NCBI GenBank assembly: GCA_946406035.1 | Contig: CAMJJG010000017.1 | Location: 1 to 45,936 of the forward strand | Direction of reading: 5' to 3' | DNA from: an uncultured Prevotellaceae bacterium | GTDB lineage: Bacteria; Bacteroidota; Bacteroidia; Bacteroidales; Muribaculaceae | DNA: 45,936 bases | The notes under the pieces: model-generated | Databases searched by the model: none | The model's input: the letters and a program-made list of their open reading frames with translations, nothing else | Told to the model about the DNA's origin: nothing | Translations under genes and position numbers: made by a program | Shown here: positions 9,042-16,939 of the stretch, piece by piece | Layout of the letters: every line of letters starts with the position of its first letter | How positions within the stretch are numbered: the first letter of the stretch is position 1

Positions 9042-9863
9042 CTACAGTCGCAGCACAAATGTGGCATAATCGGCAAATGTGTCAGCAGCGGCCTCTGCCA
9101 GTTTGTCACTATCAAAAATGCCGAAAACCGTGGAACCCGAGCCCGACATGGCGGCATACAACGCTCCAGCGTCCATCAACTGGGCCTTGATGACCCACAG
9201 TTGCGGCAAGGCGGCAAACACGCTGGGCTCAAAGTCGTTGACCAGCAGGCCGTCCCACGCCATGACGGGCAGCTTGATGATTTCGGGCAAGGGAGTGACC
9301 GATGGCCTTGGCGTCACCCGGCTGTAGGCTGTACGGGTATCAACACCCTCGCGCGGCTTGACCAGCAGCAGGGTCTTGCCGTTGAGGTCCACCTCGATGG
9401 CCGACAACTCGTCTCCAATTCCTGTCGCCATCATGGGGCGATTATATACAAAGAAGGCACAATCGGCTCCCAGCGTTGCCGCCATCGACGCCAACTCGTC
9501 GTCGGCAACATGCAGGTCAAACATCTTGTTGAGCATCACCATCGCGTGGGCGGCGTCACTCGAGCCCCCACCCAATCCGGCTCCGTCGGGTATGTGCTTG
9601 TACAGGTGCATCTCGACGGAGGGCAACCCATAGCGGTCGCCCATGAGCCTGTAAGCCTTCATCACTAGGTTTTTATCGGCTGGACAGTCAACGGGGTTGC
9701 CATGACAGGTCAATGTCGTCTCGCCAGCAACGGCAGGAACGATTTCAAGCACGTCGGTGAGCGGGACGGGATAGAAGATGGTCTCGATATTGTGGTAGCC
9801 GTCTGGACGGCGCTCCACGATATTCAAGCCCAGGTTGATTTTAGCGTTAGGAAATGTGATCAT
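9042..9863 (-). CDS. ispE: 4-diphosphocytidyl-2-C-methyl-D-erythritol kinase (IspE)
   Basis: 273 residues. A GHMP-family kinase of the MEP isoprenoid pathway that phosphorylates CDP-methylerythritol. The N-terminus (FPNAKINLGLNI, with K8) and the glycine-rich ATP motif GAGLGGGSSDAAHA (94-107) are typical, and the C-terminal GSGSTVFGIF is the GHMP C-domain signature. Its ATG is 2 bp past the cls stop codon, so the two are translationally linked in a cls-ispE operon. Confidence 0.95.
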   Translation of the reverse strand: MITFPNAKINLGLNIVERRPDGYHNIETIFYPVPLTDVLEIVPAVAGETTLTCHGNPVDCPADKNLVMKAYRLMGDRYGLPSVEMHLYKHIPDGAGLGGGSSDAAHAMVMLNKMFDLHVADDELASMAATLGADCAFFVYNRPMMATGIGDELSAIEVDLNGKTLLLVKPREGVDTRTAYSRVTPRPSVTPLPEIIKLPVMAWDGLLVNDFEPSVFAALPQLWVIKAQLMDAGALYAAMSGSGSTVFGIFDSDKLAEAAADTFADYATFVLRL

Positions 9864-9865
9864 AA

Positions 9866-11326
9866 TTACAATATGGGACTGATCAGGCGCACGACCGACT
9901 CCATAGCCTTCTCAAGGAGCGGGCGCTGTTTCCACTTGCCCATGCTCAACCGGGTGCACCGATTCAAGTCTTGGTTGAAAATCTCCTTCATCTGCTGGTT
10001 GAACGGCTTGCTGTAGATCAATGCGTTACACTCAAAGTTATGCTCAAAGCTGCGGAAGTCAAAATTGGTCGAACCGGCTGTGACAAACTCGTCATCGATG
10101 ATGACCACCTTGGCGTGCATGACCGTCGGCTCATAGAAATAGATCTTGATGCCGGCCTGCAGGCACTCCTTGATGTAGGAGCCGGTTGCCAGCCGCAGCA
10201 TCAGCGAGTCGGGTTTGCGTGGAATCATCAGGCGCACGTCAATGCCAGCCAGTGCCGCGCTCTGCAACGCCTTGAGCAGCGCGTCACTCGGCAAGAAGTA
10301 GGGCGACTGGATATAGACACTGCGCTTGGCCAGAGAGATGGCCTTCAAGAAGACAAACGAGACGTTGTTCCACCGGTCGGTGGGGCCGCTGGTCATCATC
10401 TGCATGACATAGCTGTTGCCCGTATCGCTAGGTGGCGTGGCGCGTTCCTCAAACTTGGTCTCATCGATGAGCAGTGTGCGGGTCGTGAAGTTCCAGTCGA
10501 TGGCAAACGAGTATTGCAGCGCTGCCACGGCATCGCCGGTGATGCGCAGGTGGGTATCGCGCCACGGCGACCACTTCTTGTCGCCTGTCACATAGCGGTC
10601 GGCTATATTCATGCCGCCCATATAGCCCACGTTGCCGTCGATGACAACAATCTTGCGGTGATTGCGCCAGTTGACCCTGAATGCAAACTGGGTAAACGTC
10701 AACTCCAGGAACGGGTGCACCACGATTCCGGCAGCACGCATCATCTTGAGCACACTGGGCTTGAAATAGAACGAGCCCACGTAGTCATAGAGCACCCTCA
10801 CCTTCACGCCCTGTCGCGCCTTCTCCATCAGTAATTGGATCAGCTCAGAGCCCGTCAAGTCGTTCTCAATAATGAAGTATTGCACATGGATGTAGCTGGT
10901 GGCGGCCTCGATATCGCGCTTTAACGATTCAAACTTATCCAGCCCCGTGGTGAACACCTCGACACCGTTATTGAAAAACAGGTGTGGCGCGGTGAGCTTG
11001 TTGACAAGAGAGATGAGCTGGCGGGAATCGTCGCTCAGGTCACACTTCTTGTCGGGATGATCTTGGAAATGATTCAAGTGATGCAATTCTCGCAGATCTG
11101 ATCGCGAGATCAGCCGCATTCCTTTCAGACTGCGACCGAATATCAAATAAACTATCAGCCCCACCACCGGCAGCAACACGAGCACAAGCACCCACGCCAT
11201 CGACTTCACGGGATTGCGGTTCTCGCTCAGGACCACCACTACCAGCGTCAGCACGGTGATCACATACAGCACCATGAGGATGTTGTAAACGACATTGGCA
11301 TATGGAAACAACTCGGCCAGTATCAT
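9866..11326 (-). CDS. cls: Cardiolipin synthase
   Basis: 486 residues. Two N-terminal transmembrane helices (about 12-33 and 42-63) are followed by two phospholipase D domains with HKD motifs: H223/K225/D230 (NHRKIVVID) and H404/K406/D411 (MHAKVVIID). It condenses phosphatidylglycerol molecules into cardiolipin at the inner membrane. First gene of an operon with ispE. Upstream DNA holds two small palindromes but no clean TAnnTTTG box. Confidence 0.93.
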   Translation of the reverse strand: MILAELFPYANVVYNILMVLYVITVLTLVVVVLSENRNPVKSMAWVLVLVLLPVVGLIVYLIFGRSLKGMRLISRSDLRELHHLNHFQDHPDKKCDLSDDSRQLISLVNKLTAPHLFFNNGVEVFTTGLDKFESLKRDIEAATSYIHVQYFIIENDLTGSELIQLLMEKARQGVKVRVLYDYVGSFYFKPSVLKMMRAAGIVVHPFLELTFTQFAFRVNWRNHRKIVVIDGNVGYMGGMNIADRYVTGDKKWSPWRDTHLRITGDAVAALQYSFAIDWNFTTRTLLIDETKFEERATPPSDTGNSYVMQMMTSGPTDRWNNVSFVFLKAISLAKRSVYIQSPYFLPSDALLKALQSAALAGIDVRLMIPRKPDSLMLRLATGSYIKECLQAGIKIYFYEPTVMHAKVVIIDDEFVTAGSTNFDFRSFEHNFECNALIYSKPFNQQMKEIFNQDLNRCTRLSMGKWKQRPLLEKAMESVVRLISPIL

Positions 11327-11388
11327 CAGGTGGGGGTTAGTTAATTTTTACTCAACATTCTTGTTTCCGCCTTTGAGCGGTAGGTTTT

Positions 11389-11439
11389 CTCATGTCATGA
11401 GGTCTACTTTTAAGCAATAACGGACGTGACAGTGTCACG
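11389..11439. promoter_or_regulatory. Two short palindromes upstream of cls
   Basis: CTCATG-T-CATGAG (11389-11401) and CGTGACA-G-TGTCACG (11425-11439) lie in the 163-bp gap between cls and the small secreted protein gene. They have operator-like symmetry, but no protein can be assigned. The second could also act as a short hairpin at the end of the upstream transcript. Confidence 0.35.
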
Positions 11440-11489
11440 CCCATCCAACTCAATCATTTAAATACAGCAAGACGGCTGGTGCCCTGACA

Positions 11490-11801
11490 TCAACGCACCA
11501 CCACCTTGCGCGACCACTGGTTACTGCACTTGACGATGTAGAACCCCTTGGGGAAATCCACCGATGCGCGCTGATCGGCTGCCACTCGCACAACCTTGAC
11601 CAGCTGACCAGTGATGGAATAAACATTGAACGTAGCGTCGGTGCTACCTGCAATAAAGACGATACGGCCCTCGGCGCCCTGTGCGGCAGGCCCCGTCACA
11701 ACGCTCTCGACGCGTTGCGGCAAGAAGCTGTCGGGCACGGGAACGGCGTTCATTCCTGCCATTGCCAGCAAGCAGATCAATATGTGTATAGACCGCTTCA
11801 T
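11490..11801 (-). CDS. Small secreted protein consisting mainly of a type IX-like C-terminal sorting domain
   Basis: 103 residues. A signal peptide (about 1-19, SIHILICLLAMAGMNA) is followed by roughly 30 linker residues and then a complete T9SS type A-like tail (about 48-103): FNVYSITGQLVKVV, FPKGFYIVK and a terminal basic KVVVR. Such tails normally sit at the end of large proteins and are recognised by the PorU sortase system for surface attachment. Here almost no cargo remains. It has its own TAATTTTG promoter. It may be a remnant left by an internal deletion of a larger gene, or a real mini-protein. It sits directly beside the peptidase array. Confidence 0.6.
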   Translation of the reverse strand: MKRSIHILICLLAMAGMNAVPVPDSFLPQRVESVVTGPAAQGAEGRIVFIAGSTDATFNVYSITGQLVKVVRVAADQRASVDFPKGFYIVKCSNQWSRKVVVR

Positions 11802-11826
11802 CTCGTCTTCTCTCTATTTCAATCTG

Positions 11827-11858
11827 CAAAATTACTGCAATATTCACAAACATTCAAG
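11827..11858 (-). promoter_or_regulatory. Promoter of the small secreted protein
   Basis: The minus-strand -7 box TAATTTTG (11827-11834) is preceded after 20 nt by CTTG (11855-11858). The rest of the 328-bp gap 11802-12129 holds only the terminator of the next peptidase gene (12058-12093). Confidence 0.65.
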
Positions 11859-12057
11859 CATTTTGCCCATTTTTTTATCTTTTAGACCTCGGCACAGGCC
11901 CAAGGTTACATCACAACTGCCACTTTTAACAAGATTTAATAGCATCACGCACTGCCTTAATCGTCCGGCCAAACGTCCATCAACATCTCACGCCCCAGGT
12001 CGCTAACATTCTAATTCCAGGCATGTGATGACAGCCATGCCCACCTATATCGACACT

Positions 12058-12093
12058 CAAAAAAAAGCCGGCCCGCATAAGGCGAACCGGCTT
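12058..12093 (-). terminator. Terminator of peptidase gene A
   Basis: Inverted repeat AAGCCGG/CCGGCTT (12065-12071 with 12087-12093) followed on the minus strand by a run of T. Confidence 0.8.
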
Positions 12094-12129
12094 CCTTTAT
12101 CAGGCCTTTTCTTAATGGTCGATGAGCAA

Positions 12130-14550
12130 TCACATGGTGCCCTTCAACAAGTAGTCGATGAGTGTCACAACATCATCAATCGTGATTCTGCCATTACCAT
12201 CAAGGTCGGCACAATCATAATTGATGGTTCCTTCACCCTTCAACAAGTAGTCGATCAATGCTACAACGTCGTCGATGCTAACCTTGCCGTCACCATCCAC
12301 ATCGCCCATGATGGTAGCACCCTGCTTGAGGACGACCTCCCTGGTGTTACTCCAGGCGCTCTCGGTGTTGTTGACATAGAGCGACTTCACGCGATACAGG
12401 TAAGGCTCGCCCTGGAGCAGGCCGGTAACCGTGTAGAACCTGTCGGGGGTAATACCCTCGATCAAGCGGTACTCGGCATCGCCACTCTCGCTGGCACCCC
12501 TGATGGCATAGGGCCCTGGATTCTCGATCTCGCCACCATAGACCATAATCTTCTGAATCTCGGGATAATAACCGGTAGTGATCTTGACTTCGGGGTGTGC
12601 GCCCAGATCCAGCACTACCATGCAGGTATCCACTTCCCTGTAGAGCGTGATAGTCTGGGTATCGACATCGGTCGATACTTCGACAGTGCTCGACGTGCTG
12701 CGGCTGTAAGCCTTGCCCACGATGATCACGCTGACCTTGTTGTAGCCCACAGGGTCACAATGGGTATCAAACACACAATTACGGTTGGCCGACACAAAGC
12801 CGCCGTCCAGATAGAAATAATTACCCGTGAAGGTCCAGCCCTCGGGCAGGTAGTTGGCTACGTCACCAGCATGGTTGACGGGATCGCTGGGGACATCGCT
12901 CCAGTCGGCATGGGTAAGCAGAGTTATTTCGGGTTTAAGTCTCACCTCAAGCGTGTAGCTGCTCACGTTCTCGGCAGGGGTGTTGTCGTTCCAGTCGGCG
13001 CGGAACGATGTGGCCTGCACATAATCCTCATTGGCGGGCTGCATCACAGGGCGATACAGCTCATAGTCGGACTGGCCATGCAACGTGATCACAAAGTCCT
13101 CAACACCAGGAGCGCTCACGGTAATGGTTGCCGTGTATTCGCCCTCGGCCTTGGGGGCATAGGTCACATTGATCGTCTGAGCTACCCGGCCTTCGGCATC
13201 GGGAGCCACAGTGTTATTATCGATGCTGAACACGCCGTTCTCGTCGTTAAGGGTGAGCTGGGCAGCACCCTCCAGGTTGCGGCCCGTGAGGGTGAACTGG
13301 GCTGTAGCGGTCTGGTTCTTGTAGCAAGTCATCGACAACTCGCTCTTGTCGGTCTTGAGGCGAGGGGTGGTAAGAGGCGGCTGGATGCCAATCACCATCT
13401 GCTGGTAGATGTTGAATACCGAGCCACCGCCGTTAAAGGCATTCAAGGCATAGTAGTTGTTGCTTTCTCCACTCCAGCCGAAGTTGAGGTGATACTTGTT
13501 AGTCGTGGCATCATATCCGTCAATGTTAAACGCATGGCCACCACCAAAGAAGCCACCAGCAACTGCACAGAAGACGATGGGACGCTCCTCGGCAAGCTCT
13601 GTCTGGATGAGCTCGGCCCACTCGGCGTCGGTATAGAGCGTCGTTCCACCGCTATAGGCGCTGGTCTTCTTCACAACGCGAACAGTCTCCTCGTCATAGC
13701 CAAAGAACTTGAACGCATCGGCAATCAAGGAGACGCTATCAACGTTGACACCGCTTCCTCCAGCGGCGCTCGTTCCATACTCCATGTGCTCGGCCTGTCC
13801 CACATAGCGCATCAGCGTAGCTACCGCGTTGGCCTGGGCTGCACTGTAACCACTGGTGTACTTGTCAAGCATGTTATCCCAGTCAAAGGTCACTGGAGGC
13901 AGGGCGGCAACATTGACATAATTACCACTGGAATAACCCGTTGCCAGGTAGCACTTGTAAGCGGGAACCTCGGGGGTCTCAAAGTCGGGATATTTCCAGT
14001 AGTGGAACACCATCGCAGCCGACGTCGCGGGGCAACCTGTCAAGCACTGGTAACCATTGATCTTACACTGGTTCCAGTAGGGGGACTCCTGGTCCCACAG
14101 GGCGGTCAACAGTGGCTCGACACTGGCCATGCGCAGCGAGGGGGCCATCATCGATGGCGTCTCGACAACGAGCTCTTCATGGGCCTGCAAGTACTCAATC
14201 TGAGCCTTGTAAGTTGCCAGCCATGCCTTCATGTTGCACGGGATGGTGTTGATGTCGAGCTGGGTGTCGCCATAACCCAGGATTTGCTCGGCACGATCGT
14301 CACCCGACACAATCACATAGCCATTGCTCGCATTGAAGATGTAGTAAACAGCACGATCAAGCATCTTGGAGTTCATCTCGGCATGAACCAGCTGCAGTTT
14401 TCCTGACAGCGGAGCCATAAGACGACCCGAATAGCTTTTCTCAGACACAAACCGCTGTGCTGTAGCGACAGCGGTATTGACATCGACAGGAGCTGCCGAC
14501 AACTGAATAGCCGCCATCATCAAAGCGGCAAAAAATAGGATTCTTCTCAT
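12130..14550 (-). CDS. C10-family cysteine peptidase with C-terminal dockerin (paralogue A)
   Basis: 806 residues. Signal peptide (1-19); propeptide (about 22-130) with the VSGDDRAEQILGYGD motif shared by all paralogues; C10 (streptopain) catalytic domain with nucleophile C173 in LTGCPATS, H339 in GGGHAFNIDGY and the N356-F-G-W359 block; Ig-like domain (about 396-492); Fn3 domain (about 499 onward) interrupted by a jelly-roll-like insert; and a type I dockerin (748-806) whose two loops keep Asp/Asn at the calcium positions. It is a secreted protease, probably activated by propeptide removal. No type IX tail. It has its own promoter and terminator and is divergent from paralogue B. The second Trp of NWGW is kept, the first is Phe. 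Confidence 0.9.
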   Translation of the reverse strand: MRRILFFAALMMAAIQLSAAPVDVNTAVATAQRFVSEKSYSGRLMAPLSGKLQLVHAEMNSKMLDRAVYYIFNASNGYVIVSGDDRAEQILGYGDTQLDINTIPCNMKAWLATYKAQIEYLQAHEELVVETPSMMAPSLRMASVEPLLTALWDQESPYWNQCKINGYQCLTGCPATSAAMVFHYWKYPDFETPEVPAYKCYLATGYSSGNYVNVAALPPVTFDWDNMLDKYTSGYSAAQANAVATLMRYVGQAEHMEYGTSAAGGSGVNVDSVSLIADAFKFFGYDEETVRVVKKTSAYSGGTTLYTDAEWAELIQTELAEERPIVFCAVAGGFFGGGHAFNIDGYDATTNKYHLNFGWSGESNNYYALNAFNGGGSVFNIYQQMVIGIQPPLTTPRLKTDKSELSMTCYKNQTATAQFTLTGRNLEGAAQLTLNDENGVFSIDNNTVAPDAEGRVAQTINVTYAPKAEGEYTATITVSAPGVEDFVITLHGQSDYELYRPVMQPANEDYVQATSFRADWNDNTPAENVSSYTLEVRLKPEITLLTHADWSDVPSDPVNHAGDVANYLPEGWTFTGNYFYLDGGFVSANRNCVFDTHCDPVGYNKVSVIIVGKAYSRSTSSTVEVSTDVDTQTITLYREVDTCMVVLDLGAHPEVKITTGYYPEIQKIMVYGGEIENPGPYAIRGASESGDAEYRLIEGITPDRFYTVTGLLQGEPYLYRVKSLYVNNTESAWSNTREVVLKQGATIMGDVDGDGKVSIDDVVALIDYLLKGEGTINYDCADLDGNGRITIDDVVTLIDYLLKGTM

Positions 14551-14647
14551 AAATAACTGGTTATTACGTTAATGATTCTTCTGCTTCAGTTTAAAAATGT
14601 TGATTAAAAAATAGCCCTAACGGGCTCTCGCCCGCTTAATGATTTTG

Positions 14648-14679
14648 CAAAATTACACCATATTCTGCAAAAAAACAAC
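14648..14679 (-). promoter_or_regulatory. Promoter of peptidase gene A
   Basis: The minus-strand -7 box TAATTTTG (14648-14655) with GTTG (14676-14679) 20 nt upstream. It implies a leader of about 90 nt before the ATG at 14550. Confidence 0.65.
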
Positions 14680-14847
14680 ATACTGCTAAAAAAGCAGCCA
14701 AAAAACTATCACCATGCCTGCATTATATTGAATATCCGTAACAATAAACAAAAAGGCGCCAGACTGCCGTAAAACTATCATTTTCAGTCATTTTCTCTAT
14801 CAGTCGCTAATAAATTGCAAGCCTTATTGTATATTTTGGGTCATATT

Positions 14848-14880
14848 TTTGGCATTTCCCCCAAAAAGTATTTACCTTTG
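14848..14880 (+). promoter_or_regulatory. Promoter of peptidase gene B
   Basis: TTTG (14848-14851) and TACCTTTG (14873-14880), spaced 21 nt. The transcript would start near 14887, about 200 nt before the ATG at 15091. Confidence 0.75.
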
Positions 14881-14902
14881 CAGGGTGAAAAGAAATGAGA
14901 AT

Positions 14903-14988
14903 CAGTGATACTACTTTCAACTTAAAGGTCTCTTACAACCAGTGATACTACTCTTTTAAGATGACTTTCCACATGAGGTCAAAGTCAT
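14903..14988 (+). promoter_or_regulatory. Repeats and hairpin in the long leader of peptidase gene B
   Basis: The 13-mer CAGTGATACTACT occurs twice (14903-14915 and 14940-14952), exactly 37 nt apart, each followed by a CTTAAAG- or CTTTTAAG-like element. An 8-bp hairpin ATGACTTT/AAAGTCAT (14961-14968 with 14981-14988) follows. All lie downstream of the predicted start of transcription. They could bind a regulator or act in the mRNA. They match no riboswitch class I know. Confidence 0.5.
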
Positions 14989-15090
14989 GGTATATTTAGA
15001 TGGAAATAATGTGCGCTCATCATGCCTTTTCACGTGCAATTGGATATTATTTTAAGTATTATTAATGTTATATTTCTTATAAACTTTACT

Positions 15091-16845
15091 ATGAGGAAGT
15101 TTTTATTAGCAGTATCAATGCTTGCGCTCTTCACGCAAGGTGTTGACTCAAAAAGTGTTACCGTAGAGCAGGCCAAGGCTGTTGCTCAGCAGTACACATC
15201 ATCCCATCGGATGCTCATGAACGGCAGCAATGCCGATATGAAGTTAACCCATGTTGGAAGAAACTTGAAGGGTATGAACGACTACTACGTGTTCAACCGT
15301 GAAGGCAACCAGGGCTTTGTCATCGTTGCCGGTGATGATCTGTCGACCCCCATTCTGGGTTATAGCACCTCGGGGTCGTTTGACATGAACAACGCGCCCG
15401 AGACCTTGAAACTCATTCTCGAGGAATATCAGCGCGCTCTGGACTGGAAGAGACTTCACCCCCAGGCAAACCAGGCAGCCCAGGCACCCCGCCTGACCTA
15501 CGACCTGCAGCCCTATGGCGTGCTGCCCATCTGTGGTGATGTGCACTGGCACCAGTTTCCCCCCTACAACAACAACTGCCCGGCGTCGACCCATGCTTTG
15601 ACCTCCAACGGACGTTGCTATGCCGGTTGTGTTCCCGTCGCTTTCTCGACGATCATGAAGGGTCTCAGGTACCCATCGCGCGGTGCTGGTGAGAACAGCT
15701 ACAGCTTCATGCTCGACGGCAATGAGGTAACGGTTTCGGCCAATTTTGGCGACTGGCCCTACAACTACTCTCAAATGAAGAACGGTTATGGCGAAACTGC
15801 CTATAACGCCCAAGCCGTTTCCGAGTTGGTTTATGAGGTCGGTGTTGCTTTCCACACCATCTATTCCGGTGAGAGCAGTGATGCCCTTCTCAGGAATGTG
15901 TTCCGTGGAATAATCGCCTTCTTTAACTATAACGCCAACATCCAGTACGTCCAGAAGTCCAGCTACGCTTACAACGAGCAGGCTTGGTATGACATGATGT
16001 ACAACGAGATCGACAATGGTCGTCCCATCTACTACATGGGCTACAGGACCATCGACAACAATGGTAATGATTGCAATGTAGGCCACGCCTTCGTCATGGA
16101 CGGTTATGACAGCAACGGTAAGGTACACATCAACTGGGGTTTCCAGCCCGAGGAGTACAATACCTATTTTGACTGGGAACTGTTGTCACCGAGGAACAAC
16201 TACGACTACGACCCCTACAAGTCGGGCTTTAACGCCAACCAGGCAGCCATCATCGGCCTGTGCCCCGACACTACCGGCATTGGCGGCGTTGTCGTTAAGA
16301 ACGTCAATCTCGTGGCCGACACCATGCCCGCCAGCGACGTGCGCGCCAGCATCGACATTCAGTCACTGAGTGGCACTTGGAACGGCACCTTGAGGTATGG
16401 TATCGTTTCCAAGAGCGTTTCGGGCACAACCGTTACCTACAACCCTGTATATTCCAACACTACCACCGTCGACATTACCGAGGACGGCGGCATTGCCAAC
16501 ATCGACCTGTCGGGCGCTTATCCCAGCCTGCGCGAGGGCCAGACCTATTACATCGTTGTGTGGACGCCTTACTTCAACTACAGCTATGACTGGATGTGGT
16601 TCCTGGATGATCCCGTGCCCTTCACCGTCGGTGACTGGGTAACTCCTCCCGATCCCCAGTTCCTCCTGGGCGACGTGAACAATGATGGCTTTGTCAACAT
16701 CGCCGACGTGACCGCCCTGATCGACGCCCTGCTTGATGGCAGCGACTTCATCATTGCAGCCGACATGGATAGCGATGGCGCGATGAACATCAAGGACGTG
16801 ACCATGCTCATCGATTACCTGCTGACCAGCGAGCCGGCTCAGTAA
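15091..16845 (+). CDS. C10-family cysteine peptidase with C-terminal dockerin (paralogue B)
   Basis: 584 residues from the ATG at 15091. This start is chosen over the in-frame 15022 because it begins a clean signal peptide, MRKFLLAVSMLALFTQG. Propeptide about 22-135 (FVIVAGDDLSTPILGYS); C10 domain with C180 in YAGCVPVAFSTIM, H332 in GHAFVMDGY and N348-W-G-F351; then a beta-rich region (about 400-525) unlike the Ig-like/Fn3 pair of the others; and a dockerin (526-584) with two good calcium loops. It is the only plus-strand member and the most diverged. Its catalytic region is closest to the common gut Bacteroidales streptopain form. Long structured leader; bidirectional terminator shared with C. 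Confidence 0.9.
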   Translation: MRKFLLAVSMLALFTQGVDSKSVTVEQAKAVAQQYTSSHRMLMNGSNADMKLTHVGRNLKGMNDYYVFNREGNQGFVIVAGDDLSTPILGYSTSGSFDMNNAPETLKLILEEYQRALDWKRLHPQANQAAQAPRLTYDLQPYGVLPICGDVHWHQFPPYNNNCPASTHALTSNGRCYAGCVPVAFSTIMKGLRYPSRGAGENSYSFMLDGNEVTVSANFGDWPYNYSQMKNGYGETAYNAQAVSELVYEVGVAFHTIYSGESSDALLRNVFRGIIAFFNYNANIQYVQKSSYAYNEQAWYDMMYNEIDNGRPIYYMGYRTIDNNGNDCNVGHAFVMDGYDSNGKVHINWGFQPEEYNTYFDWELLSPRNNYDYDPYKSGFNANQAAIIGLCPDTTGIGGVVVKNVNLVADTMPASDVRASIDIQSLSGTWNGTLRYGIVSKSVSGTTVTYNPVYSNTTTVDITEDGGIANIDLSGAYPSLREGQTYYIVVWTPYFNYSYDWMWFLDDPVPFTVGDWVTPPDPQFLLGDVNNDGFVNIADVTALIDALLDGSDFIIAADMDSDGAMNIKDVTMLIDYLLTSEPAQ

Positions 16846-16886
16846 TCCAGCATCACAAAGACGTCTCTCAACGTCTATTAAAACGG

Positions 16887-16918
16887 CTGTGCCGAGGGTG
16901 GTAGCACCCTCGGCACAG
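16887..16918. terminator. Bidirectional terminator between peptidase genes B and C
   Basis: A perfect 14-bp GC-rich inverted repeat (16887-16900 with 16905-16918, 4-nt loop) between the convergent genes. The better T-rich tail is on the minus side. Confidence 0.85.
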
Positions 16919-16939
16919 TTGCGTTATAGAGATGTGTCA

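Larger units (their letters stand above)
14551..15090. other. 540-bp divergent intergenic region between peptidase genes A and B
   Basis: AT-rich, with no ORF of note. It holds the minus-strand promoter of A (14648-14679), the plus-strand promoter of B (14848-14880), and a roughly 200-nt leader for B with direct repeats and a hairpin. The central part (about 14690-14840) shows nothing I can assign. Confidence 0.7.

Noticed and set aside
12025-14406. Long plus-strand open frame (793 codons) opposite peptidase A, and similar long frames opposite the other peptidases
   Set aside because: They mirror the codon structure of strongly supported minus-strand genes, contain no recognisable domain and lack promoters. 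They are frame shadows.
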